The notes under the pieces: generated by a model
The model's database searches: none
Told to the model about the DNA's origin: nothing
Seen by the model: only the letters and a program-made list of their open reading frames with translations
Translations under genes and position numbers: made by a program
From: Fusarium oxysporum f. sp. lycopersici 4287
Lineage: Eukaryota; Ascomycota; Sordariomycetes; Hypocreales; Nectriaceae
Assembly (NCBI RefSeq): GCF_000149955.1
Contig: NC_030990.1
Coordinates: 3,895,482-3,959,481, forward strand
Reading direction: 5' to 3'
Length of the DNA: 64,000 bases
Shown: positions 41,708-53,082 of the stretch, piece after piece
How the letters are laid out: each line of letters starts with the position of its first letter
How positions within the stretch are numbered: position 1 is the first letter of the stretch

Positions 41708-43068
41708 TCAGATGTCATAGACCAAGCTCACGTTTATCTCTCCCCTCTCAAGAAACAGAGCGCATTTCTGTCTTAATTTCTCACAAGAAGGATCCTCCGA
41801 GGGTACCGGCGGGTCTGGTGTCCCTTCCGGGGGAAGGCCTAGATGAACATTTATCTGGATAGTTTTCAGTACTTGATCCTCAGGGCTTTCGGGGCAATTG
41901 GATAGAATGTATGTAGCGACTGAGGTAGATAGCCCCTTCATGTCTTCACGTTCAATTTCGAATGTTGTGGTTGAGAGTGCAGGGGGGAATACAGCTACCC
42001 AAGCCTGTTCATGTAGCATTAACTCGTTTTCTGTTCTCTTACAGATGGGTTTTGTTGCGATACGTAGCCGAGTAACATTTTCAAGGATTCTTGCCGCTGT
42101 AAAATAGCGTGCTTTTTATTGCGTCAGTACTGTCGCTTCTGTCAAATTATCCTTCTTTTTGGTAAAGATTTCACAAATATCTTGAGCTGTGGCTGGGTTT
42201 GGTTCTTCTGTATGTCTTCGCATGTAGCTGGAAACTTTAAGGGGCCCCGTGGCAGACACCAAAAGTTGCAGTACTTTCCGGCCCAAACACACGTCTTTCA
42301 GATGAAGAGTAGGTATATTGTTGAGCTGTAAAGGACTCTTCATCGTTTGGCGAGTTGGGTTTCCAACTATCAGGATCTCAAAACCCTTGAATATTTGACA
42401 ACAATCCACCACCAGCTGTATCTGAGAGATCGACTGGACCAGACAGAGGATGAGCGTCCTGATAGTGGGGCCCTTCTAACATGGTAACCTTGATGACATT
42501 ACGAGGAAAAGTATTCAGATGACTGCTGGATGGTTTCTTGAATTGCTGCATCAGATGGTCGAGATTTTGAGTATCCATTTGAAGATCTTCGATACTTGGT
42601 ACTTGAAGCAAGATGATTGGTATAACAAACGCTGACCACGCTCCGATGCTCAAAGTTGAAGGGCGTCAGGGGGGGGTTTAGAATGTCCGAGAATTTGTCT
42701 AAGGACTTGAGTAGCCAAGCATCATCCTGCTGGTCGAGATCCCAATCCAGCTGAGGAATGTACTTCAGGTAAATCCGCTCGACAAAGCGACCTAGTTCTG
42801 GCTTTTCGCAAATGGTCCTGCAAAATCTGATATCGCCTCTATCGCTTCTCTCAGGAAAGCCATAAGTATGGTAGAGCACTCGCTGTGCTATATTACTCCA
42901 TCTTTTGCAGAGTAAACAAAGGTTTGAAAGCGTAATTTGTCTGCTCTTGCAATCGGTTGAGTCGATATGTCGGAACGTGGCATATGTTCTCGTGTCTATA
43001 TAACAGTGTAGACAAAGGTCTTCACAAATTAGGTATATGAGCTCGGCAGGCAAGTCCTGGAGGTTCAT
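41708..43068 (-). pseudogene. F-box-like gene, copy B, probably disrupted
   Basis: The start MNLQDLPAELIYLICEDLCLHC has an F-box-like LPAEL pattern, followed by LCLLCKRWSNIAQRVLYHTYG. The coding potential then changes frame twice: after FSDILNPP near a run of eight C (42669-42676), and again around 42400 (to KGFEILIVGNPTRQ). A TAA lies in frame at about 42116 before KARYFTAARILENVTRLR. The C-terminal frame ends cleanly at 41708 (CALFLERGEINVSLVYDI). Introns could explain some changes but none of the joins has good splice sites at the right phase, so frameshifts are more likely. It is a longer relative of copy A. Confidence 0.55.
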
Positions 43069-44138
43069 GTCGTTTGTTTTACAATGATGGGATACAAGAT
43101 AGTGTCGGTGAGATGGATGATTTGTTTGACAAGATTGAGCTAGGAGAACTTGGTTGGGAGAAATTCCCGGCCTTTTATAGTCCAGGGATGAGGTGATTCA
43201 CTGGAGATGCGAACAATCTGTCACAGGCGTGTATGGCAATGTAGCACTGACGGTAGCTTGTGACAAACTGTAACTCCGAATCTTGGCACTCTGGTCTTCG
43301 ACCACATAGCTGACCCCTGTGTAGATACAGTTTTGTGTGTGAGTTTTTGTGTTGTATGCAGAGTTTCGGACCTATGCTAGATGTCAGAACATTTCAGGGC
43401 ATTGTCATGAATGCTCAACAAGCCATCTTGGACATTCGTGTATTAAGTATGTTTCCGCTCATGAACACCCTCAATAGCTTACCACACCGGTCATACTAGC
43501 AGTTTGTTTTATGTTTGGGTATGTAGGTTTCTCAGAGAACTTAGATACCAAACGGGTTGTACTGGCCCTTGGATATATTGATGGATGGGTAAGATCAGTC
43601 TGGATAAGTATGAAGAAGGGGGACCTTGGGAGGACTCGCGACAAGACTTTAGAGGCTGGAAAAAACAAGCTTTGATACAAGATTAAGTGTTGTTGATCTG
43701 GGTCTGCATGTGATTTTTTGAAACACTACCTATGTGACAAATTGTGTTCTTCGGCTCATAACTTCAGCATTTGATGTGATCCCCTGATTTGCCGATTATT
43801 GTTTGACTTTGCTAAATATCTGTCTCAGAGCACTGATGTGGCTTGTAAGAACTTTTTTACCCCTGGATCCATTCAGCTTGGGGGAACTCAAAAGTCAAAA
43901 TTGAGGATATCTCGCCGCTGGGTCCAACGAACATGTATGTAGATAATTGAGGGAATTAATTTTGAGTATGTAAATACTTGCTGTTGAGAGCCTGGCATAT
44001 GCTCTTACAATCAACGATGTTGAATATCTGAGAAACAGTAACAATCCCTATACGCCCGTGTAAAGCAAACGCCCATCCTTCCAAAACACATCTATCCAGC
44101 TCATTTACAGTCTGGTCATCCCAGGGTATCACAACTTT
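43069..44138. other. Intergenic region
   Basis: Upstream flank of copy B and 3' flank of the WD40 gene; no gene recognised. Confidence 0.4.
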
Positions 44139-45192
44139 TCACCTCCTGTCAAAAACATCCCGAACCTCAACAACGCCATCCATCCTTCCAAGGACCAGAA
44201 CCTTAGCATCCTCATCAAAAGCCCCAGACATAACCATCTCCTCCGTAGCCTCATCGTACATAATCGTTCCCGTCGCAACATCCATGATGTCGAACCCATC
44301 TTCGGTTCTGCAGAGCATGTATCGGCAGTCGGGCGAGATCGCAAGGGGCCATCCCTCAACAGCGCGCACTGCGTTGAGGTTATAAGACGTCAAGTCGTTG
44401 GCAGAGGGGATCCAGATGTGAACGTTTGTTCCCCAGACTGAAACGATGCGTCGACCATCGGGGCTGACTGCTAGAGCGCGGGGGTTGTTTGAGCCGTCGA
44501 TCTCGAGACGGCGAATTGTCTTGCAAGTCTTGGTGTTGGTGATGCGCAGCGTTCCGTCGCGTGAGATAGTGACGAGGCTCTGGTCGGGGAGGAAAGTAGC
44601 GTGAGTAACTGCGTCGATGTGGCTCAGAACCTTTCCGACTCGGACTCCATTCTTCACATCCCAAACTCCAATGCGATTCCTCGCTTCACCGACTGCGATG
44701 AGTCTCCCATCACGGCTCCAAGCAATTGGCTCACCCTTAGCCTCCTTGAGTTCGCAAGCCGTCTTTCCACTAACATAGTCCCTCAGGAAGACAGTGCTAG
44801 AGTGGTGAAAGTCGAAGCCTCCTGTAAACTGAACGGTCCAGTCCCTCATAGTAGCCAACTTCGAGCCATTGGGTGAGAAGACAGCGCGTGAGCCACTTGT
44901 CTTGGAGTAGCCGCTCTGAGTCTTGATGTCAAAGACGTCGATCCAGGATTGAGAGGTTTGCGCAGCTGTGTAGATTGCGAAGACAGCTGAGGTTGAAGGG
45001 GAGATGCCTACTGAGGCGATCTCTGCCTTGCTACAGGAGCGGCTAAAGCGACGTGTGATGTCCATGAGTGATGTTGGGTCTCTGGCACCTGAAGTCTGAG
45101 ATCTTGATGATGAAGATGAAGGAGATGCAGATGATTGTCCCCTGCGGTGTCGTTAGTCGTGAGCTCGAGGCTGAAAGGGGCTGGACTTACAT
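44139..45192 (-). CDS. WD40-repeat protein with an intron-split start codon
   Basis: The main frame (45065 down to 44139) encodes beta-propeller repeats: GEPIAWSRDGRLIAVG, NRIGVWDVKNG, AVTHATFLPDQSLVTISRDG, ALAVSPDGRRIVSVWGTN, MDGVVEVRDVF. An intron at 45190-45142 (GTAAGT donor, GACTAAC branch, CGCAG acceptor) joins AT from 45192-45191 to G at 45141. This makes an ATG that opens a Ser-rich extension (MGQSSASPSSSSSRSQ) in frame with the rest, for 334 residues. Without it, translation could begin at the internal ATG at 45065 (308 residues). The function is unknown; such small WD40 proteins are common in fungi and act as scaffolds. No catalytic domain is attached. Confidence 0.75.
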
Positions 45193-45217
45193 GATGATGA
45201 TGATGATGATGATGATG
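45191..45217. repeat. ATG trinucleotide microsatellite (nine units)
   Basis: Nine ATG units on the plus strand (CAT on the minus strand), lying immediately upstream of the splice donor of the WD40 gene leader. Its last bases provide the AT of the split start codon. Confidence 0.85.
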
Positions 45218-46264
45218 GATAGTCAATAGAGAGTGTAGAAATGTGGAGAAGGTATCCAAAAGTTTTGTGAAAAATCTTGATATGATTGTATTGTTGTAGT
45301 ATTGTCTTGTAGAGTGTAGTTTGAAGGTATCACCAACTTCCAAAAAACCGGCGATCACCTTGATCTTTAAACAAACCGCGAAGCCCACCACGATGACTCC
45401 TCCCTGCATCTAAACACACCGAATCTTACAGATTGCTAATCACATCCCTCGATTTGGCGAGGCTCAAAAGCGACTGCTAACAAAAGGCGTTAGGAAATTT
45501 CACATTATTCTCAGCATGTAGTGAAAAAGGCTGAAGACATACAGCGGTAGGGGTGAGTCACTAGTAACACCCGCCGGTCTCCGCTGGAGATACACGGAGG
45601 AGAATTCGGCGTGGCAGAATTAGGGATAGCGCTGATGACATGGGTGCCGGCGTCGTTATTTTTGGACGTGAAGAGGGAATTGGAGGTTGTAAGAATGAGA
45701 CTCAGCGGGTTCATGATAGCCCGCACCTTGGCATTGCATGCAATGACTCTGAAGATCAATTACTCTTACTGACAGCTAATCACTCCAATTGCCCGCTTGC
45801 AGCTCATCTTCACAGCTCTTGATCTTCATTGTGATGTGAAAAGGTGAGATGGAGACCCCCACAACCCCATGAGTTGTGATGCGGGGAGTATAAGTGAAAA
45901 TGGTCTAGCCTTCTGAACCGAAAACTCCAAAACCAGACTACGCGATGGTCCATTAGAAAGCAGAAATGGAATCATTGATTATGAAATCATTGCTTTGTAA
46001 ATACTCGCTATTCAGCTCATGAGCTAAAGTTACAATCGTGTCCGATCACGGAGACAGACAATGGATAGATTTCATCATATTCAATTCATCATTTCATTCA
46101 GGCCTGATCACACTGATCATACCAGACTTATTCGTCATTTCGACCCATCAAGGTGTCTTTGATGCGCGCCAACAAGAGCATTCAGCTCCACCATTAACTC
46201 ATTCATAACTCCCAATGCTACTCCCAACAAACTCCTTCTTTTTATTTTTGACAATACCACTCGC
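45218..46264. other. Intergenic region
   Basis: Promoter of the WD40 gene and 3' flank of the alcohol dehydrogenase gene; no other gene seen. Confidence 0.4.
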
Positions 46265-47396
46265 TTAAGCACCGAATGCCTCCTCATAGTTGGTCATGCA
46301 AGATCGGTAGCGAACAGAGCTCGTCCTCAGAGCCTCCATAGCCTGCTGAAGACCCTCCTTGGAGATAGGAATCTCCTCAATCCACGACTTGATGCCCTTG
46401 TCAGCAGCGAGCTGCAACATCTCGAGCATCTCACGTCGGCTACCCAAGTGCGATGTTCCGATGTAGCAACCGTTGGTGATGAAGTCCTGGTTGCGGATGG
46501 AGATACCATCACCACCGGGAAGACCAACGGAGTTCCAGTGGCCGTGCACATCGAGAAGGCTCAGGTACTCGCTGAGAGCGAAGCCCTCGAAAGAAGTGGC
46601 GGTGTTGATGATGATGTCGAAGGACATCTTGTGGCCCTCGGTCCAGTCCTTCTCACCAGTGGCCAAGAAGCCATCGGCGCCCATCTTGCGGGCGTCGGCC
46701 TCCTTGGCTCGTGAACGAGAGATGGCCCAGACTTCAGCGCCGAGGGCCTTGGCGAAGAGAACACCGTAGTGGCCAAGACCACCGATACCAACAATACCGA
46801 CCTTCTTGCCGGGTCCGGCGCCGAGACGCTTCAGTGGGCTGTATACGGTGATACCGGCGCAGAGCATGGGAGCAGCTTGGGTGCTGGACAGGGCTTCGGG
46901 GATGGGGTAGACCCTACGAATTGTAAGTCAACGGGGTCGATTGGGTGGACAAGTGAACTCACCAGTACTCATGCACTCTGCTGTGAGAAGAATAACCGCC
47001 CTGGGTCTTGAAACCAGTATCGAGGTAATCAGCGCCATAAGCGTCGATCTGGTGCTTGCAGTAGGTCTCGTTGTCATTCTTGCACTGACGGCACTCAAGA
47101 CACGACCAAACCTGGGCACCAGCACCGACACGGTCGCCGACCTTTGCGAGAGTGACCTTATCACCAACACGAAGAACCTTGCCAACAACCTCGTGGCCTA
47201 CAGCGAGAGGATAAGGGCAACCGCCCCAGTCGCCGCTGATGGTGTGACGATCACTGGCGCAGACACCACAGCACTCGATCTTGATGTCGACATCGTACTC
47301 GCCAAAGGGACGGGGCTCAAACGAGTTCTTCTGGAAGTCGGTCCAGTGCTCGGCGCTGGGGGACTGAAAGCCCTGGAACTTGTCGGGAACAGACAT
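46265..47396 (-). CDS. ADH6: Zinc NADP-dependent alcohol dehydrogenase (ADH6/cinnamyl-alcohol type)
   Basis: Two exons (47396-46963, 46913-46265; 49-nt intron, GTGAGT donor, CGTAG acceptor) give 360 residues, the same as yeast Adh6. Catalytic zinc ligands: Cys46 in ECCGVCASD and His68-Glu69 in GHEVVG. Structural zinc: Cys99, 102, 105, 113 (CLECRQCKNDNETYC). The cofactor loop is GIGGLGHYGV. Family members reduce aliphatic and aromatic aldehydes with NADPH in the cytosol. The start at 47396 (MSVPDKFQGF) is chosen over in-frame upstream codons because it aligns with family starts and has an AACAGACATG-like context on the other strand. The symbol reflects family level, not proven orthology. Confidence 0.92.
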
Positions 47397-48123
47397 GATG
47401 ATGATGAACGATACAAGGGTAGTATGAGTATTGAGATGACGAGAAAGAGAGAGTAAGGCAATTGAGAACAAGTCAATTGGGGTTTCTCTTCCTTTATAAA
47501 GCTCATCTCATGACGACGAGCCGACCAAATACCCCCACTCGTCGAAACCACCTCAGAGCTCACCCCTCATCGCGTTGACTACCGTATCCGTTACGTGTGA
47601 GGGGCATTTTTTTCTACTACGACCCCTCCATCATGAAAGATCATCTGATTCGAGTAAGCGACGCGGTTTGGGGGGAGGAATTGAAGTGTCGCATTTCGAG
47701 ATTGGGGGTTTCGGGACGCTATGCCCGAATTGCAGACAGGCGACATGCGATACCCGATAGCCGATGTGGCCATGTTATTGGCTGAGGGGTCATCATGACT
47801 CTTGACATGAAGCTCGGATTATCGTGGGCCGGCGGAGTCTGAATTCCTCCACCAAGAATCGTGGGGGATGAGGTAGCATGAGAGGAGCTGCATTGGCGAT
47901 CTGTGAGGAGTTGGCTCGCGCTGTGTTTTATAGTTCCATTTGTCCTGATGGGGGTATCCTTTCATACGGCATCATATGTTCTAGACCTTGCTATATCATG
48001 TCTTGTCAAGGCGTAGTCAAGTTATATCCAAATCATTCCTCCTCATGACCACAAAATTCGGGTACTCCAAACCGAAATCTCGCCTCCCCAAATACCGAAC
48101 CTCGCTATAACCGTCCGAAAAGC
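47397..48123. other. Intergenic region
   Basis: Promoter of the alcohol dehydrogenase gene (a CT-rich leader just above 47396) and 3' flank of the membrane protein gene. No gene seen. Confidence 0.4.
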
Positions 48124-48624
48124 TCACTGCTTCTTCCAATCCTTCTTCTTCAAAGCTCTCGACTCTCCCAGTCCAATACCCATCAAAAAGCTCAGTCTCA
48201 TAGTCATCCCAAGATACACAAACGGCACATTCCCCCAATCACTAGCATTCCACGCCATGACATCCCAATAAATCCTCGGCCCAAGCTCACTCATCGAAAA
48301 CAAGTGTCCCAGGTCCGCAATAAGTAGTACAAGCAGGACCGTCCTCCAAACCCGCAAATCCGCTGTAGATCGCAGAACGAGCGCTTCGTTGAGCGCAAAG
48401 AAGAAGAACATATTGGCGAGCTGCGACATAGCTACAGATGTAGCCTTTGGTGTTTCTGCTGGTGCTGAAGATGCGTGAAGGAGAGATAGGTAGGTGTCTT
48501 GGCGGAAGTGAGTGTAGAAAGCGCCGGTGAGGGCAGAGATGGGTTCAAGAATGAGGAAGAAGATGCGGTAGATGGGATGGATGCGGAAAGCCACTTGGGC
48601 AGACCTTGGAGTTGGAGTGGCCAT
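48124..48624 (-). CDS. Small four-helix membrane protein
   Basis: One exon of 166 residues from an ATG in a GGCCATG context. Four hydrophobic helices: about 15-35 (YRIFFLILEPISALTGAFY), 65-85 (MSQLANMFFFFALNEALVL), 92-112 (TVLLVLLIADLGHLFSM) and 133-150 (VPFVYLGMTMRLSFLMG). The tail is basic (KKKDWKK), which may act as an ER retrieval signal. Conserved-looking polar residues (ADLGH, W-x-W-N) suggest a ligand or catalytic role, as in EXPERA/emopamil-type or related fungal DUF families, but I cannot identify it further. Confidence 0.75.
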   Translation of the reverse strand: MATPTPRSAQVAFRIHPIYRIFFLILEPISALTGAFYTHFRQDTYLSLLHASSAPAETPKATSVAMSQLANMFFFFALNEALVLRSTADLRVWRTVLLVLLIADLGHLFSMSELGPRIYWDVMAWNASDWGNVPFVYLGMTMRLSFLMGIGLGESRALKKKDWKKQ

Positions 48625-50856
48625 GATGAAGGTGAGTTGATGTGATCACGGAAGGTGAATTGTGTCTCTGATATGTTGCTACGTGGTGATAATGAACAAG
48701 CTCTCAAAAACTTCAGTATGGATCCTTGACACGGGAAAAACTTGATCCACTGTCTTCCCCACGACAGCCCTGCAGCATTAAGCTTTGGAAGGGCTGCATC
48801 CTGAGACAAAGGTGAAGATTGCTGGAATTGAGATGCAATATTGGATATTTTAGCATGAGACCTACCGATCCCAACAATTTGCGACTTATAGCACTTGTCT
48901 TCGAAGGCCGTTCTTGAACCAGGGTGTTCCGTAGGGTAGCCATGACGTCCAGACTCAGGACACTTCGGCCAAATTGTCGAGGTCTAGACCTTCAAGACTT
49001 AAAGCTTCAGGCTGAAGTCAATTCGAGCTTACAGAAATCCAGATCAACCCATATGGAGAATTTCCCAGCCGTGGCTGCCTGGTTCCAAGGAGCCGGTATC
49101 GGACTGTCCGGTTCACCAATTGTAACAAACCCAAGTTCTTCTCAGCGACTTGTCGATCCCTTCCTCAACTCAGTCAGATTTTTCGTTCTACGGGTTTCAG
49201 GGACTGATGTACGCAAATCTTTTTGCAAACAGTTTCGGGCTGTGAACCGTCCACTCACAAAGGGGAAATGCTGTTACTGTTCGGAGTAACAAAACGGCAG
49301 AATAAGGGTCTTCAGCCCCTGTGGATGAGATCAGTCAGTGAGCCCAGCTAAATCCGGGGTTGCTTTGGGGGATTAGCTTGTTTGGGGTGTTGATCCAGAC
49401 CCCTGGATGACCTGGGCGCATTGAGTGTTGCACTGCATGGGTTCTCGAAGTAACGCTGTTGTTGTGGTGAATCAATGGTGCACAGCCATTGGCCGTTGGA
49501 GGTCTCGTCAATAGGGATTAACGGCCTTGATATGAAGGCCCAACATTGCTGCTACGTTATAATCACAGTTATTGCGGCATCGTTGCATTAGTCAGTGCCT
49601 GCAAATTTCTCTACTGAAAAGATTCAGCCCCGGAAATAAGAATACGGAAAGTTTGCATCGCCACTATTAAGTGTCTTTCGCCCTGTTTGGTAGGGTTGGC
49701 TGAGGATGGCTTGATGGAGGGGCGGCTAGCAACAGGTGCTACTGCTACCGTATTCAAGGGACCTCACCGCTACAGATTAAAAAAGCAAAGAGTTTTACGG
49801 AGTACCGTCATAATCTTTAGCCTCGTCAACAAGTAACTTCTTTCTTCAACTACGTTGTATGAGCTTGTTCAGACCAGACCGAGGAAGAGAATCGCGGGCT
49901 CCGAGAAAACTGGAACCATACGATCCACCTCCGCTCGATAAATCAAGAATCGTTGTCCTTCCCGCATTCCAAGACTCCTTCTGGGGCAGCGCTAGCTCAC
50001 AAGTGCATGTCATCGTGTACTGTAGATGGCGTTAAGCATGACTTGGGACCAGTCGCCTTACATCACCGCCAAGGGTCGTTCAGTATCGTGACTCGGCCTA
50101 TGGAGCACTAGCCTTTGTTAAGAGATACTTTTGATCTCTTCCCTTTTCTAGACGACACCCTCTCCTTCCTTTATTCCCCTGATCACCGTTCTTCTGACTC
50201 GTCTTGTTGTGCTGTGCTGTACAGTACCTCCTGTGAAAACCCAATCAGGGACCCCCTGTTTTCCAGATCCCTTCAGTGGCAGTTCAGTTCGCCCTTTAAA
50301 TTCAAGCCCCCCCTGTCTTCCGCCGACTTTACCGGGATTGCTAATCGCAACGGTTTTTTCTCAAGAAGCCTGCTCTTCCTCCCTCACATCCATCTCCATT
50401 CCTTTTTTACTCCTTTTCTGTTGTTCTTTTTCTGCTTTTCTGTTGGGATCAGCACAGAGCGTATAACGAGTACTAAAACACCCTCTGAAACCTCCGTCCT
50501 TTTTTTCTTTTTGAGTTGTTTGCTTCGTGTACCGTTGCCACCCAACACCGAACGACCAACGACAGGAACGGGCCCAAATCAAGGTTCCGCGAAACTTAAA
50601 GAAGGCCTGAGACCGCCTCTGCGACCAGGCCATACCGACCGCCCGATCGTAAACAACAACGACAGAGGCCAAACCCTGCGACGAGCGCATTCATTTAGCT
50701 CGTTGTTCCTCACTGCTCGACTATTCGGTCAACTCGACATTCCTTCACATTCATCGTCGTTCGATTATTTGCATTTCCAGCTCTGATAGTTCCAGCACAG
50801 CCCGCTTTGACACACGTTCCTTTCTCTAGTTCGACAGTTTTGCTACCACCTCGATT
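48625..50856. other. Long divergent intergenic region
   Basis: 2.2 kb between divergent genes. From about 50110 the sequence is strongly C/T-rich up to the start at 50857, consistent with a long 5' leader of the F-box/WD40 gene. A 223-codon open frame at 50115-50786 in this leader is Ser/Pro/Phe-rich, as expected from pyrimidine-rich sequence, and is not counted as a gene. Confidence 0.45.
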
Positions 50857-53082
50857 ATGACCAAGCGCATTTTCCCCATCAACGACTGGGCTCCTGCTCA
50901 AGAGGTCATGATGGAAGCTCCCTCCGAATCTTCGTCCTTGGGCGTCTCGACGCCTGCCCAGACTGCGAACACCACTCTCCGCCCTGAAGCAGTCGCCATG
51001 CACACAGCTACCCCCCCTCGAAACCGCAGCATGAGCCTTTCTATGCCCTGGCGACGACCTAAATCATTTGCTTTTGGTCATGACCATTCTCATTCGCAGC
51101 ATCTTTCTCGGCATTTTAACGATCTCGCTGTTGACGATACCGAAGACGAGTTCCACGAACTGAACAGCGCCCATCACGAGACCCAGCACCAACACCACTT
51201 CCACACTCCAGGCGCCAAGCAGATCAAAGGCATTTTTCGCCGCGCTTCGCTCTCGATCAACCGAATGGTTCATCGACGACCTTCGATTGCTGAAGATGTC
51301 GAACAACCCGAAACTGGTAGACCTACTACTTCATACAACAATGCGCACTCGACTTGGAGCCGTCTTCGACAAGCAACTGTTCGTCGTTCACGATCAATCT
51401 ATGGATTCGACCTGAAGCATGACCAAAACGCCTACAACTATGAGAACCCTTCACATCTCCCGATTCCCGGTTTCCGTGGCGAGCCACCCGTCATTCCCAG
51501 CAACTCTGGAGCTGCTGCTAAGGCCTCAGCTGCTATGCAGAATGAATACCTCGCCCGCCAAGGCCTCTATAACATGTGGTTGAATCCTAGCACCAACGAC
51601 GAGAGCAACGATCGTGAGAGCGGAATCGGAATTACAGTGACACTTCCTGGAGCCGAGAGTGAGACTGAGATAGAGCAAAATGCTGCTATTAGCACGATCG
51701 ACTTTATCTCCAGACTTCCTGCAGAGCTCGCTATTCATGTCCTCGCAAACCTCGACGCTTCAGCACTCACCAAGGCCAGCATGGTTTGTAAGAACTGGAA
51801 CAAGATTGTGAGCAACCAGCACATCTGGCGTGAGTCTTGTCTTCGCGAGACTACTGCCACTTATGCTACAAGTGAGCCCGTTGCGCCTGGAAGTGGTCTT
51901 GGAGTTCCTGCTATTTCACCGGCGAATGACTGGAAGGACATTTACCGTGTCAAGCAGGAGTTGAGCCAGCGATGGAAGACTGGCAAGGCCAGACCTGTCT
52001 ACCTGAATGGACACAAGGATAGCATCTACTGCCTTCAGTTCGACGAGTAAGTTAATCGGTCCTTTTACAAGTGGTTTACTAACCTGAAAAGGCACAAAAT
52101 CATTACTGGTTCCCGCGACAAGACGATTCGGGTTTGGGATATGCATACCCTTGAATGCACCCTCATTATTGGACCACCCGAGATCATCGCCGAACCCGAC
52201 ATGCTCATTGACGAGGATGGCAACCCTACTCATTTCGCTTCAGGATCCTCCGACAACGAGAGGTCAAACTTCTCTATGCCTCGCAGTACATCATTCCCTA
52301 CACATCACATGGCCTCTATTCTGTGCCTGCAGTATGACGACGAGATCCTGGTCACTGGATCCTCCGACTCTACCTGCATCGTTTACGACGTACGCGCAGG
52401 ATACCGTCCTATTCGCCGACTCCGACACCACACCGCAGCTGTTCTCGATCTTGCCTTTGACGACAAGCATATCGTCACATGCAGCAAGGACTTCAGCATC
52501 TGTGTCTGGGATCGCCACACCGGCGACTTGATAAAGCAGCTTCGGGGACACAGCGGACCTGTTAACGCAGTACAGATGCGGGGCAACACCATCGTGTCTT
52601 GTTCGGGAGATTTCCGCGTCAAGTTGTGGAACATTGAAACAGGCAAAAATATTCGTGAGTTCACGGGGCACACCAAGGGGCTTGCTTGCTCCCAATTCTC
52701 CGAAGATGGCCGATACATTGCATCTGCTGGTAACGACAAAGTTATCCGCATCTGGGATGCCAACACTGGCGAGTGTCTCCGTGAGATGCGCGCCCACGAG
52801 AACCTGGTTCGCAGTCTGCACATAGATAGTGTGAGCGGCCGACTGGTCTCTGGAAGCTACGACACCGACATCAAGGTGTGGGATATGGAGACTGGACACC
52901 AGCTGCTCGACTTTCCCAAGTGGCACGCAAGCTGGGTTTTGAGTGCAAAGAGTGATTACCGTCGCATTGTCAGCACAGGACAGGACCCCAAGATTTTGAT
53001 AATGGATTTTGGTGCTGATGTTGATGGTATTGAGAATATCGAGAGTGCCAGGCCTCTTCAGATCGAGGGAGGGTTTATCTGA
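50857..53082 (+). CDS. F-box/WD40 protein, SCF ubiquitin ligase substrate receptor (FWD1-like)
   Basis: Two exons (50857-52046, 52092-53082; 45-nt intron, GTAAGT donor) give 726 residues. A long disordered N-terminus has Ser/His-rich stretches and basic blocks. The F-box is at about 285-330 (ISRLPAELAIHVLANLDASALTKASMVCKNWN). Seven WD40 repeats follow from about 380 ([31 protein letters not shown] to LVSGSYDTDIKVWDMETG). The F-box would bind Skp1 and the propeller recognises phosphorylated substrates. The layout resembles beta-TrCP/FWD-1 of Neurospora, which targets the clock protein FRQ, but other F-box/WD40 proteins (Met30, Cdc4) are built alike, so I do not assign a symbol. Confidence 0.9.

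Noticed and set aside
50115..50786. A 223-codon frame upstream of the F-box/WD40 gene
   Set aside because: Composition (Phe, Ser, Pro, Leu) follows from the pyrimidine-rich leader; no domain and no splice support.
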